DNA of 64,000 nt from the NCBI RefSeq assembly GCF_013214175.1, contig NZ_JABSPA010000002.1, forward strand, positions 372,001-436,000. The letters are read 5' to 3'. Both the position numbers and the translations under genes were made by a program. This DNA comes from Colwellia sp. GTDB taxonomy: Bacteria > Pseudomonadota > Gammaproteobacteria > Enterobacterales > Alteromonadaceae. This document shows, piece after piece, positions 40,210 through 49,413 of the stretch. The notes under the pieces were generated by a model that was not told the DNA's origin, did no database searches, and saw only the letters and a list, made by a program, of their open reading frames with translations. Within the stretch, counting starts at the first letter, position 1. Each line of letters begins with the position of its first letter.

Positions 40210-40869
40210 ATGAATGAACTTTTATATTACTTAGATATTTTTGGCATTATTGTTTTTGCCTTATCAGGTGCGCTTATGGCTGGCCGATACCAACTTGACC
40301 CTTTTGGTGTTGTGGTGCTGGCTTCAGTCACCGCGGTAGGTGGTGGTACCATTCGCGATGTTATCTTACAAACACCGGTATTTTGGGTGGTTAAGCCTTT
40401 CTATCTCTATGTTATTTTAACCACAGCCATACTGACCATCATCTTTATCAGGCAACCAAAACGTATTCCTAAACGTTTTTTATTGATTGCAGATGCCTTG
40501 GGTTTAGCTTTATTTGCTGTGCTAGGTACTCAAAAGGCGTTAGTTTTGGGCGCACCTATTCCTGTAGCTATAGTGCTGGGAACAATTACTGGTGTGGCCG
40601 GCGGTATGATTCGCGATGTCTTGTGTAACGTAATCCCAATGATTTTACGGCAAGAAATTTATGCATTGGCAGCAATGCTGGGTGGCGGTTTATTTATCTT
40701 CTTACAGTGGCTGAACTGGTCTGATACCAACGCGATTATTACTTCGATCAGTGCTGCACTAGTTCTACGTTTAGCGGCTATTTATTGGCATGTATCTTTA
40801 CCTGCTTTTCATATCGTTGAAAAGCCGCATAAAGATAACAGTAAAGATAAAAGCAAATATAGAGAATAA
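40210..40869 (+). CDS. TRIC (UPF0126) family cation channel
   Basis: 219-aa inner-membrane protein, the bacterial form of trimeric intracellular cation channels. The two repeated halves are evident: VFALSGALMAGR with VTAVGGGTIRDVIL, and LFAVLGTQKAL with GVAGGMIRDVLCNVIPMIL. The glycine-rich GGGTIRD and GGMIRD segments form the kinked pore helices. About seven membrane helices precede a basic tail. E. coli YicG is the same family. The physiological ion is uncertain. Confidence 0.92.
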   Translation: MNELLYYLDIFGIIVFALSGALMAGRYQLDPFGVVVLASVTAVGGGTIRDVILQTPVFWVVKPFYLYVILTTAILTIIFIRQPKRIPKRFLLIADALGLALFAVLGTQKALVLGAPIPVAIVLGTITGVAGGMIRDVLCNVIPMILRQEIYALAAMLGGGLFIFLQWLNWSDTNAIITSISAALVLRLAAIYWHVSLPAFHIVEKPHKDNSKDKSKYRE

Positions 40870-40920
40870 AGACAGATGTCTAATTCTTAAGCCTTTGCCT
40901 ATTCAGCAAAAACAGAAGTA

Positions 40921-41517
40921 TTAAAAAGAGTAACTGATACCGATATTTTGTGATATCAACGTTAAATCGCCCAAATCTTGGTAGCGTAGCCCTACGTTCA
41001 TGCCAATGCCCATATCCCACTGATACTGCCAACCAGCCTCGAATAAAACACCTGTACCATCTTCATTTTCAACAGTGTAGCCGTTACGGCTAAATGCATA
41101 ATCATAATATTGAGCGCCTAATTTTCCATATAAACTATTACGTTGTGATATAGGAACTTGGCCTTTAATGGCGACAACAAAACCATCCATTTCAAACTCA
41201 TTGGCGAGAAAACCAAACATGGGTTTATTATTTGCACCACATGTCCACTTATCATCATATTTTTCTTCACATTGCCAGCTATCAAGCTCTATAGCAGAAT
41301 TATAAGCAACTTCAACTGAAAAGTGCTCTAGGGCTTGATAGTTATAAAAAAGGTAGGCTTGAGCAAAGCCGTCACCATCCTGAGTTGAGTTCTTGTATTC
41401 ACCACCTCCCGCACCAATTGTTACGCCATAGCTATGCTGGTGGTCTTGTGCGTGGGTAAATGTACTAAGTAAAGACAGTGAAAGTAACGAGATCGTCATT
41501 AAGGGAGATAACTTCAT
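40921..41517 (-). CDS. Outer membrane beta-barrel protein
   Basis: 198 aa with a signal peptide ending STFTHAQD (about residue 23) and alternating strands ending in ISQNIGISYSF, the terminal-Phe mark of outer-membrane barrels. Two cysteines (about 81 and 91) could form a loop disulfide. It resembles small eight-stranded porin-like proteins of the OmpA/OmpW size. Function unknown, monocistronic. Confidence 0.75.
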   Translation of the reverse strand: MKLSPLMTISLLSLSLLSTFTHAQDHQHSYGVTIGAGGGEYKNSTQDGDGFAQAYLFYNYQALEHFSVEVAYNSAIELDSWQCEEKYDDKWTCGANNKPMFGFLANEFEMDGFVVAIKGQVPISQRNSLYGKLGAQYYDYAFSRNGYTVENEDGTGVLFEAGWQYQWDMGIGMNVGLRYQDLGDLTLISQNIGISYSF

Positions 41518-41723
41518 GGGTAGCGTCCTATGCGAGATATTAATAAAAAATAAACTAAGAGTATTATTAATAAAAGTGCTTAAAATTACCGTTTGATAAA
41601 TGTAATGATAATGTAAGTTTCTGTAAAGTTTTTAGCTATCGATTGCTATAAGCTTGGATTATAGGCAAAGATACAAACATAAAAGTGAATTAGAGAGAAG
41701 CGATAGCATTAAGGGGAGTGTTG

Positions 41724-41756
41724 AATATGTCTAATTCTAGCTCTATTAGACATATT
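41724..41756. other. Perfect 12-bp inverted repeat
   Basis: AATATGTCTAAT and ATTAGACATATT flank a 9-base loop in the 299-base gap between the barrel gene and plsC, about 60 bases after the plsC-like stop. It may be a terminator without a strong T-run or an operator. The rest of the gap shows nothing. Confidence 0.4.
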
Positions 41757-41816
41757 AAAGGGCCGGTAGCTGGGTGTATTACTTATCTGCGGACTAATAA
41801 AGTCAATGTGATAAGG

Positions 41817-42473
41817 CTATTGATTGAATACCTTATTCATTTGTTGATGAATGTTTTCATACCAGCCGTCTGTAATGGTAATTGCCGGTAAAGCTTCTAT
41901 TTCAATGGTGCCTGAAGTCGCGCTTTTATTTGACTCGTTATAAACATCTAAAATGTTTTTAATGACCACTGGTTGTGCTTTAAGTTTTAGCTTCTCAACC
42001 AATAGTTTTGCCCCAGCTTCAAAGGGTTCAATTTTACCTGATTGGGAGCGTGTGCCTTCTGGAAAAATGATCACTTTTTTACCTTGGCAGATTTTTACGT
42101 CTTTTAATAGTGTGATGATGGCGCGGCGATCTTTTTGATCAACTGTGATATGGCCAACCCTATCAACAATGCGCGACACTGGCCATTTGTCCATAATACC
42201 GGTGCGACCAATAAAGCGCGTATCATTGCCGACCACTTCTTCAAGGGAGAAGATGTCTAACATGCTTTGATGATTTACAATTAAAATATCAGTATCAGCA
42301 TCGATAGTACCGATTAGTTTCACTTGAGCACCAACACTACGGATAATCAGCCCAGTGAAAATTCGACGTAACCGATTAAATCTTATGCCGTGGCGCTTAG
42401 ACAAAGATAAGGCGACAGACTGAGCCGCTATAGCGACGTACATAGAGTATTTTTTTAAATAGAAGGCAAACAT
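41817..42473 (-). CDS. plsC: 1-acylglycerol-3-phosphate acyltransferase
   Basis: 218-aa membrane-associated PlsC-family enzyme that makes phosphatidic acid from lysophosphatidic acid. The acyltransferase motifs are clear: NHQSMLD (H-x4-D), the substrate motif FPEGTRSQ and a proline-containing AQPVVI. A hydrophobic N-terminal segment anchors it. It follows the rraB-like gene by 23 bases. The gene symbol is by family; a second PlsC may exist elsewhere. Confidence 0.88.
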   Translation of the reverse strand: MFAFYLKKYSMYVAIAAQSVALSLSKRHGIRFNRLRRIFTGLIIRSVGAQVKLIGTIDADTDILIVNHQSMLDIFSLEEVVGNDTRFIGRTGIMDKWPVSRIVDRVGHITVDQKDRRAIITLLKDVKICQGKKVIIFPEGTRSQSGKIEPFEAGAKLLVEKLKLKAQPVVIKNILDVYNESNKSATSGTIEIEALPAITITDGWYENIHQQMNKVFNQ

Positions 42474-42496
42474 GAATCTAATACTGAAGCGCTAAA

Positions 42497-42820
42497 CTAG
42501 GCTTCAATCCCCCAACCATCGTTATAACCGGATAAGCTGGTGGCAATTTTTTCTAAGACGGCTTCTTGTTCAACAATCGCTGCATGCGATGGTGTCATAA
42601 CCACGGTGCAATCTACATCCCAAACATTAGGTGTTTGATCAGGGTGTAAGTTGCATTTAACTGCGGGTAGGTGCTCTTTTATATGTTCAACCATGGCTTG
42701 TGCTTGGCTTTCTTGTTCAAACAAATGAAAGAATACCACGTCATGTGATTGACTCAAGTCGATACCTGCTTGCTGCATTTCGGCTAATACTTGGCCTGTT
42801 TCATCATCTGGAAAGTTCAT
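42497..42820 (-). CDS. RraB-family (RNase E inhibitor) protein
   Basis: 107 aa, a ferredoxin-like fold of the RraB family. FPDDETGQVLAEMQQAGIDL and HDVVFFHLFE match the family opening, and the protein ends YNDGWGIEA like RraB's YDGWG. E. coli RraB is longer (about 138 aa, with an acidic tail) and binds RNase E. This short form may be a relative with another partner. It is operonic with plsC. Confidence 0.75.
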   Translation of the reverse strand: MNFPDDETGQVLAEMQQAGIDLSQSHDVVFFHLFEQESQAQAMVEHIKEHLPAVKCNLHPDQTPNVWDVDCTVVMTPSHAAIVEQEAVLEKIATSLSGYNDGWGIEA

Positions 42821-42921
42821 ATAAAAGTAATATAGTTATGCTATTGGAAGCGAGCATTATAAAGCGGGAAAATCGCCTTGAATAGGGCTCGGGCTAAATA
42901 AATATGATTAGCACTGATTTT

Positions 42922-43497
42922 TTATTTTCCTGGGTACTGCGTTAGCATGATATTAACCGCTTCAATGACTTTCTCGTGTAGCTCGTTACTATTATCTTTG
43001 TCGTTAAATTTTAGTGGATAAATACTACGCCAGACCGAGCGATTTTTCTTTGGATCGACAAGATCAATAATTAGCCCACCACGATACACTTGCCAGTCAC
43101 CATTGTCGTTCTGCCAAGCATTGGCCCTAAGACAATGGGCACAGAATAATACTGCTTTGTTGTAATTTAGGTAATCTTTCGACTGCTTTTTGACTAGGTG
43201 ATAAGTGACAATAATGTCGGCACTGTCGAGTTCACTATAGTGAAAGTCTTGTGCGTCTAGGCTTTTTTCAATGGCGAGTTCAATGCCACTACGCTGGAAG
43301 TGCGGTAGGTTTTGGCTGTCAAAAAATTTAGAACCACTGCTATAAAAACTGTAGGTTTTAACCTTGGAAAAATCGAAGCTATTATAATAAATTACTGGAT
43401 TTGTCTTTGAGCTACAGCTAGAGACACAGACAATTAACAAGCATGTTAGTAATAGCTTTATCGGCGAAATTATAGTGGTAAGAAAGTTTTTCAACAC
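42922..43497 (-). CDS. DUF4136 lipoprotein
   Basis: 191-aa lipoprotein. The lipobox is CVSSC with the acylated Cys near residue 28, preceded by a hydrophobic stretch. The DUF4136 body follows: FDFSKVKTYSFYSSG, a repeat-like ADIIVTYHLV, and IDLVDPKKNRSVWRS. Two further cysteines (CAHC) are unusual for the family. The role in the envelope is unknown. Confidence 0.85.
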   Translation of the reverse strand: MLKNFLTTIISPIKLLLTCLLIVCVSSCSSKTNPVIYYNSFDFSKVKTYSFYSSGSKFFDSQNLPHFQRSGIELAIEKSLDAQDFHYSELDSADIIVTYHLVKKQSKDYLNYNKAVLFCAHCLRANAWQNDNGDWQVYRGGLIIDLVDPKKNRSVWRSIYPLKFNDKDNSNELHEKVIEAVNIMLTQYPGK

Positions 43498-43732
43498 AGA
43501 GTCATAACACAGTAAAGAGTAAAGTCTTAGACTAACAACTGCACTAAGATTTGAACAGATAAACCTTTAAGCAGTTATTAATTACTTAGAAATCTACTGA
43601 GTGTGTCATTTAAAAGCATGGGGCGTTTGCAGGCTTAGTAGGGATAAGTTATAAAAGAGTCCAAGTTCATGCTCAACAGACCCTAATAATGAGTTATTCA
43701 TTTTCTCTGGTAAAAATAAGGATATTTACATA

Positions 43733-44617
43733 ATGATAAGTAGTAAGCAGTTATTCATAGGCACATTATTCACCTTAACGAGTTTGGTCTCGTTATCCGC
43801 TTTGGCCGAGTCATCGGTGTGGAAAGTGAGTAAGGGCAATGATCATATTTTCATTGGCGGCACAGTGCATATTTTACCGGCATCAGAATTTCCACTGCCG
43901 GCAGAATTTGAGCAGGCGTATAAACAAAGCGATAGCATAGTGTTAGAAACTAAGTTACCCGACGCTAACGACAGCGCTTTTCAAATGAAGATGATGCAGC
44001 AAATGGCTTATGGAAATGGCAAAACCATTGGTGATTTTTTATCTGCTAAAACCAAACAAAATCTCAGTCAACATATTGCCAGCCTAGGTGCTGATTTAAT
44101 GATGTTTGAACGTTTTAAACCTGGTTTTCTGGTAACAATGTTAGCTTTGTTAGAGGCTCAGCGAGCAGGTTTGTCAGGAGAAGGTGTTGATATTTTTTAT
44201 AGTCATAAGGCGATAAGAGATAATAAACAAATAGCATATTTTGAAACCGTAGAATTTCAAATGAATATGATTGCCGACATGGGCAAGGGTAATGAAGAGA
44301 AATTCATCAAGTCGAACCTTGAACAAATGAAAGACTTTAAATCAATGTTTACTGATTTACTCACCGCGTGGCGCAAAGGTGATGAACAGCGATTAAATAC
44401 GCTGGCTATTGAGCCGATGAAGGATGATCCTAAAACCATCAAGTCTCTGCTTACCGACAGAAATGAAAACTGGCTGCCACATATTGAACGCATGTTTGCT
44501 GGCAACGGTAACAGCAGCGATAAAGAATTTGTTTTAGTGGGCGTCGCACATCTGGCTGGGGATAAAAGTGTTTTAGCCTTACTGAAAGCTAAAGGCTATC
44601 GCGTAGAGAAGTTATAA
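43733..44617 (+). CDS. TraB/GumN family protein
   Basis: 294-aa exported protein. A signal peptide (about 1-25, ending LSALAESS) is followed by a TraB/GumN (EreA/ChaN-like) fold. The motifs IFIGGTVHILP near the start and FVLVGVAHLAGDKSVLALL near the end carry the paired histidines thought to bind metal. Members include the TIKI proteases of animals and TraB pheromone-shutdown proteins; the bacterial substrate is unknown. It is monocistronic. Confidence 0.88.
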   Translation: MISSKQLFIGTLFTLTSLVSLSALAESSVWKVSKGNDHIFIGGTVHILPASEFPLPAEFEQAYKQSDSIVLETKLPDANDSAFQMKMMQQMAYGNGKTIGDFLSAKTKQNLSQHIASLGADLMMFERFKPGFLVTMLALLEAQRAGLSGEGVDIFYSHKAIRDNKQIAYFETVEFQMNMIADMGKGNEEKFIKSNLEQMKDFKSMFTDLLTAWRKGDEQRLNTLAIEPMKDDPKTIKSLLTDRNENWLPHIERMFAGNGNSSDKEFVLVGVAHLAGDKSVLALLKAKGYRVEKL

Positions 44618-44672
44618 TTTTTGATAAAAAGGTAGTGGAAAATAATACATGCCTATGTATATGGCTCAGGTT

Positions 44673-44801
44673 CGTCATCCCCGTGGTATTTTAATCGGAC
44701 GTGCCATGGATGGTACTTATTAGACAATGCATGGAGCTTATTGTCCTGGACCCAGTGTCTAAGTGGCTGTGGATCTTCGATCAGAAACCTCGAAGATGAC
44801 G
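44673..44801. repeat. CGTCAT-type dispersed palindromic element
   Basis: A 129-base element from CGTCATCCCCGTGG to the end hairpin ATCTTCGA..TCGAAGAT closing with GACG. The same ATCTTCGA hairpin occurs at the other end of the kpsM-kpsT units. The interior shares TCGGACGT and ACTTATTAGACAATGCA with the copy at 18895. It lies in the otherwise empty gap between the TraB-like gene and nosL. Confidence 0.7.
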
Positions 44802-44898
44802 ATTACAGCTAACCCCTGAATTAGCTACAGAACCATGAAATAATATGTAAGCTTGCTGGCCTGAGCTAAATCAAGTCAGCAAGTAACATCATTGATGT

Positions 44899-45402
44899 TT
44901 ACCAAAGACTGTCTTGATTAATATCCTTAAAGCTAAGTACTTTACCGCCAAACTCTTTGGCAAAAGCTTGGGCATCAGTTTGTAAACTAAAGCTGGCTAA
45001 AGTTTTACCCATAGCGCCGGTTTTTTCCGAGCCAGTAACAAACCAAGCGGTTTTAGCATCAATAAAATGTTTATCATCAATGCTGTCACTGCCCCAAGGC
45101 ATCTTACTCATATCATGCACTAATATTTGGCTAACATTACGGGTGTTTTCTGGGTCTAAATAGTAGCTAAACATGTCACGAGTCGAACAAAATTTAAATA
45201 CCTTGTCGCCTTGCTCTTTACGAAATACTTCACCTTTTGGGCCATCAAAATGGGTAATGAGCATGCCACATAAATGACACTCATCGCTACTTTCCATAGC
45301 AACGGCTTTATGAATAACAGCTTGTTGTGCTGCATTGTCAGAGCAAGCGCTAGCGGTTAACAGTAAACATAAAATTAGCGCGGTTTTTATTAAATGGGAC
45401 AT
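44899..45402 (-). CDS. nosL: Copper lipoprotein NosL
   Basis: NosL, 167 aa from the ATG at 45402. The lipoprotein signal is LLLTASACSDN, with acylated Cys near residue 20. The Cu(I)-binding CHLCGMLI (family pattern C-x-x-C-G-M) is intact. NosL delivers copper for the CuZ centre of nitrous oxide reductase, together with NosDFY. The start overlaps the nosY stop as TAATG. A longer start is possible but would precede the lipoprotein signal. Confidence 0.93.
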   Translation of the reverse strand: MSHLIKTALILCLLLTASACSDNAAQQAVIHKAVAMESSDECHLCGMLITHFDGPKGEVFRKEQGDKVFKFCSTRDMFSYYLDPENTRNVSQILVHDMSKMPWGSDSIDDKHFIDAKTAWFVTGSEKTGAMGKTLASFSLQTDAQAFAKEFGGKVLSFKDINQDSLW

Positions 45403-46220
45403 TAAAGTTTTTTCCTTTTGAAGATAAAGATAGCTAAGGTCAAGGGCAGAGCAACCCAAGCGATTAAAGCGGTGAACAACTGTCCTTGTGATAGGCTGGC
45501 GTTAATGGCGACAGCAAGTGCGCCGTTAACGTCACTGCTATCAAGTCCTGACAGGTTAACTAGACGAAAAATATCGGCGGGGTTAAGCATCATCAACTGT
45601 GTTAAGCCGTTCTGGCTAATACCGTCCTCAACGCCAACCAGTAGTGCTAATAAGGCTAAATCAAAAGCAAGGGCAAATAAAAACCAAGTAATAAGGGCAA
45701 AACCTGCCGCTTTTGATTTTTCACTGACCGATAAACTAATTAAATAAGAAATTGCGGTAAAGCTCAAACCTAATAATATTGCACTGAAGATAAAGACTGA
45801 AAAGCTAATTAACACTTCAATATCACCAAGTTGAAAATACAGTAATACTGCCGATGAGCCAAAGCCCAATATAGTTGCTAGCGCGATAATACTGCCTTGG
45901 CCGATGAACTTACCCAGTAATAATTGGCTTTTACTTATCGGGTAGGTAAGTAGTAGTAATAAGGTGCCACTTTCTTGTTCACCAACAAAACTGTCGTAAC
46001 TCAGCAGTAAGGCAATTAAAGGGATAAGAAAAACAGCCAAACTAGCTAAACTCGCTACTGTGGTTGACAGTGAAGCTACGCCAACAGCACCGGAAGCGGC
46101 GGCGCCGAAGTAAGTTAAACCAATAGAGAGTAAAGCAAAAATGAGCGTGATAGAAATTAACCAGCGGTTTCTTAAACCATCATGAAACTCTTTATTGGCA
46201 ACGGTCAGTATTTGTCTCAT
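45402..46220 (-). CDS. nosY: ABC permease NosY
   Basis: 272-aa inner-membrane permease with six hydrophobic segments. It is the partner of NosF in the NosDFY transporter needed to mature nitrous oxide reductase. MRQILTVANKEFHDGLRNRW and LLLLTYPISKSQLLLGKF are typical of NosY/ABC-2 permeases. It is coupled to nosF upstream and nosL downstream by TAATG overlaps. Confidence 0.93.
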   Translation of the reverse strand: MRQILTVANKEFHDGLRNRWLISITLIFALLSIGLTYFGAAASGAVGVASLSTTVASLASLAVFLIPLIALLLSYDSFVGEQESGTLLLLLTYPISKSQLLLGKFIGQGSIIALATILGFGSSAVLLYFQLGDIEVLISFSVFIFSAILLGLSFTAISYLISLSVSEKSKAAGFALITWFLFALAFDLALLALLVGVEDGISQNGLTQLMMLNPADIFRLVNLSGLDSSDVNGALAVAINASLSQGQLFTALIAWVALPLTLAIFIFKRKKL

Positions 46221-47158
46221 TAGCCTTGCGCTCCTTTTTCATTTTTCTTCTCATGTAAAGAGAGGAAGTGCTGATAAACTTGCTCTAAGTTGGCAGCCTC
46301 TACCTGCAAGTCGTCCAAGCCTTCATGGCTAAGTAATTGCCTTAATACACTAAGTTTTTCTTGTTCAGGCACTAATAATGTTTCTGGGCAGTTAGAGGTT
46401 AAAAAGCCATTAAGTCTATTGTCATTCGCGACAGAGCCGTTAAGTCCAGATGGTTTGATAGCAACCGGTAAAGCGGCTTGTTGGCGCAATTCAGCTAACG
46501 TGCCCATAGCTAATAATTGGCCAGTTGATAAAATCATTGCGCGGTCAATATGTTGCTCAACACCAGGTAAAACATGTGAACATAATATGACACTAGAGCC
46601 ATTCGATTTTAATTGGTCAACGGTCTGATAAAAGTCGCGAGTCGCCATAGGGTCTAAACCAACTGTTGGTTCATCAAGTAATAATAATTTTGGCTCGCCG
46701 ATAAAAGCTTGCGCTAAACCAAGTCGCTGACGCATACCTTTTGAATAAGTTTTTACTGGTCGCTTCATTGCATGGGTAATACCCACTTGCTCAAGTAAAT
46801 CAATGGCTTGTTTTTTAGCTCTACCATTAGTAAAGCCTTTGAGCTTAGCGAAGTAGCTTAATACTTCTAAGCCTGTGAGTTGTTCATAAAAACTGACATT
46901 TTCAGGTAAGTAACCGATTTTACTACGACTATGCCAAGCTTCTTTGGAGTCTGGCGCCATGCCCATTACTTCAACCTTGCCGCGACTTGGCGAAATAACA
47001 CCTAAGATGAGTTTCATCATGGTGGTTTTACCTGCGCCATTATGGCCAAATAAACCCATCACTTCACCTTGATTTAAGTGCATGGTCACAGATTTTAACG
47101 CGTCGAGATCTTGATAGCTTTTACCCGCATCTATGAGTGATACTAGTGGCGTATTCAT
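46220..47158 (-). CDS. nosF: ABC ATPase NosF
   Basis: 312-aa ATPase of NosDFY. Walker A is GHNGAGKTT (about 36-44), the signature is YSKGMRQRLGLAQAF (about 137), Walker B LLLLDEPTVGLDP and the switch CSHVLP. About 100 further residues follow the ATPase core, as usual in NosF-like proteins. It begins 4 bases after nosD and overlaps nosY, so the D-F-Y-L order is an operon. Confidence 0.94.
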   Translation of the reverse strand: MNTPLVSLIDAGKSYQDLDALKSVTMHLNQGEVMGLFGHNGAGKTTMMKLILGVISPSRGKVEVMGMAPDSKEAWHSRSKIGYLPENVSFYEQLTGLEVLSYFAKLKGFTNGRAKKQAIDLLEQVGITHAMKRPVKTYSKGMRQRLGLAQAFIGEPKLLLLDEPTVGLDPMATRDFYQTVDQLKSNGSSVILCSHVLPGVEQHIDRAMILSTGQLLAMGTLAELRQQAALPVAIKPSGLNGSVANDNRLNGFLTSNCPETLLVPEQEKLSVLRQLLSHEGLDDLQVEAANLEQVYQHFLSLHEKKNEKGAQG

Positions 47159-47162
47159 AAAA

Positions 47163-48575
47163 TTATTCCTTCAAACTTACGCTTGTTGTCGACTGCGCAG
47201 CGTGACTTTTGATCAAAGTAGGTGTTGCAAGGACAAGTGTTGAATCGGCTTGCGGATTCGCTGATAAATGGGGCTGACTCATCAACGGGAAGCTGTCTTT
47301 AATGCCTGGCGGTTTTAATACCGGAAATTGCCTTTGCACCCAACGTAAAATTAAAATAGCCGGGCTGTCCATGATCATTTTCATTTCAGGATACTGCCAC
47401 ACTAGCTTATCTATACCGTCGTTTGGTTCAAAAATAATATCGCCAATGCCATCATTATCCATATCCCAGCCTAAATAATTACTCCAGTAATTACCTTGAC
47501 CATCTTTGCTCCATTCCTGTTTCTTATTGGAAACATATTTCACTTGGGTGGGATTGTTGATAAAGCTATTGCCGTATATTTTGATGTTTTCTGAGCCAGC
47601 AGTTAAGTGAATACCAATTTCTGCGGTATCAATAATATTGTATTTCAGTGTGTTGTAGCCGGAGTTATAAACAAACAAACCTTTACCATCACGGCCAAGC
47701 ACCTTGTTTTCAGGCTTAGTCCAAACGTTTTTAATATGGTTATGACTAAAAGTAGATTGGGTAATAAAGTTGAGTAAAAATCCGTAATCTTCACTGTCTG
47801 TGGTTTTATTACCGGTAATAGTTAAGCGGCGTGAACTCATCAAGGCGTAGCCTGCGCGAGTAGAGTAGGCGGTATTATCCTTGATAGTATTATCGTAAGA
47901 ATACATATAATGAATACCATAGCGTAAATGGTGCATGGTATTTTGTTCGATAATATTATTTTGACTGGAAATAACATAGACGCCATCGCGAGTTTCACTG
48001 ACTTCATTATGAAAAACGTGGCTATTGGTAACATTAGCGATTTGAATGCCGTTGCCTCTATCAGAAGAGCGCAGTGTTAAATTACCCTTAACGCGGTTAT
48101 GGCTGACAGTGGCATTGTCGGCTTGATTAAGCCAAATGCCAAAACCATCACCAATTAGAATATTATTTTTGATAGTTATATTTGGGACTTTTTTATTATC
48201 AATTTTATCGTGAGAATAAATACCTGAATTTTGCTCAGTTAAGTCATCACCCCAATTGATAATAGTGAGGTTTTCTATGGTGATATGAGAGTTTTTCAGC
48301 CGTAAGCCATGACCCTTGCCTTGGGAATCAATAATAGCGACTTCGCCGGTTATGCCGGTGCCACGTAGGGTGATTTGTTTGCTAATAATGAAATTACCCA
48401 AATACTGGCCAGCAGCTAAGGTAATAACATCGCCATCTTGGCTGTTATCTAAAGTCTGCTGTAAGTTATCACTGGCAGATAACTGTATTGATTTGGCAAA
48501 AACAAACGCAGGAGCAATGCTTAAAACTGCCAAGATACAGCCAAATAAAAAAACTAAGAATCTATTCACTATCAA
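47163..48575 (-). CDS. nosD: Periplasmic copper-site assembly protein NosD
   Basis: 470-aa exported protein. A signal peptide (about 1-27) is followed by a parallel beta-helix of repeated NosD/CASH motifs (about 30-390), with ladders such as NNIIEQNTMHHLRYGIHY. The C-terminal tail DSPAILILRWVQRQFPVL is a NosD mark. It binds NosFY and NosL-delivered copper and loads nitrous oxide reductase. The start is TTG, or more likely the GTG two codons in; neither has a good ribosome-binding site. nosZ and nosR are not upstream. Confidence 0.93.
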   Translation of the reverse strand: MIVNRFLVFLFGCILAVLSIAPAFVFAKSIQLSASDNLQQTLDNSQDGDVITLAAGQYLGNFIISKQITLRGTGITGEVAIIDSQGKGHGLRLKNSHITIENLTIINWGDDLTEQNSGIYSHDKIDNKKVPNITIKNNILIGDGFGIWLNQADNATVSHNRVKGNLTLRSSDRGNGIQIANVTNSHVFHNEVSETRDGVYVISSQNNIIEQNTMHHLRYGIHYMYSYDNTIKDNTAYSTRAGYALMSSRRLTITGNKTTDSEDYGFLLNFITQSTFSHNHIKNVWTKPENKVLGRDGKGLFVYNSGYNTLKYNIIDTAEIGIHLTAGSENIKIYGNSFINNPTQVKYVSNKKQEWSKDGQGNYWSNYLGWDMDNDGIGDIIFEPNDGIDKLVWQYPEMKMIMDSPAILILRWVQRQFPVLKPPGIKDSFPLMSQPHLSANPQADSTLVLATPTLIKSHAAQSTTSVSLKE

Positions 48576-48829
48576 AGAATATTACTAATTTTACGATGCG
48601 AGTAGCTTAACACTTTTATTTATCCAAGCTTTGATCTCGATTAAAAAACTAAACAGTAAACAGATTTATCAACATGTTAAAATAACAGCTGCTTTGTAGC
48701 ACTTTTGTTACATTTAAAGTATTAAAAAGAAAGACTTAACAATGCATTTCTTTACTGGTAGATTAGTTGGTAATGTTTTATTTTGTACATAAGTGTAAGT
48801 TTATGCTGGCAAAGGTTAGGTTTTTAATA

Positions 48830-49354
48830 ATGAAAAAACTATTGAGCTTATTTTTGATCTTGTTCAGTTTTACTTGTTTCCAAGTCACGGCGATAGAAAG
48901 CCGATTACGTTTAGCTGCCGCACAACCGACCAACAAGCAAAATTTAGATATTAGTACACTTGAATTGAGCTACCTTATTGATGGTGGAACGTTCCATGAC
49001 AATTTTGACCTGCAATGGCACGTCGCATTTAATTTAGGAAATTTAGCTGTAGAAAATGTAAACATAATGATGTTGGGTGGGGCATTAGGTCTTTCATACC
49101 CAATAATTAACAAGCTTGATATATTCTTTGAAGGCGGTGTTACTTGGTTAGATCAACATGAATTTGGTCAGGTAGGTATTGCCTATAAAGATTATGGTGG
49201 CCCGTGGCAGTATCAAGCAAAACTTGGTGTCGATTACAATATCCGAAAAAGTTGGAATTTTGGTTATGCTTATTTACACATGTCCAATGGCGACAGATAC
49301 CATATCAATCCATCACTAGATGCACATTCTTTATATGTCTCTTATCAGTTCTAA
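48830..49354 (+). CDS. PagL-like acyloxyacyl hydrolase family protein
   Basis: 174 aa from the ATG at 48830, with a signal peptide (MKKLLSLFLILFSF, then TAIE) and an eight-strand barrel ending LYVSYQF. The C-terminal strand carries HMSN, the PagL catalytic His-x-Ser pair. Fourteen residues after that His lies an Asp (PSLDAHS), where PagL has its catalytic Glu. PagL removes the 3-O-acyl chain of lipid A. The family assignment is fair, but activity with Asp in place of Glu is uncertain. It faces kpsC. Confidence 0.7.
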   Translation: MKKLLSLFLILFSFTCFQVTAIESRLRLAAAQPTNKQNLDISTLELSYLIDGGTFHDNFDLQWHVAFNLGNLAVENVNIMMLGGALGLSYPIINKLDIFFEGGVTWLDQHEFGQVGIAYKDYGGPWQYQAKLGVDYNIRKSWNFGYAYLHMSNGDRYHINPSLDAHSLYVSYQF

Positions 49355-49413
49355 AGCTTTTACCGATAAACATAGGGATAAATTTTAGCGGTGAACTAAT
49401 ACCAGCTTAAGAA

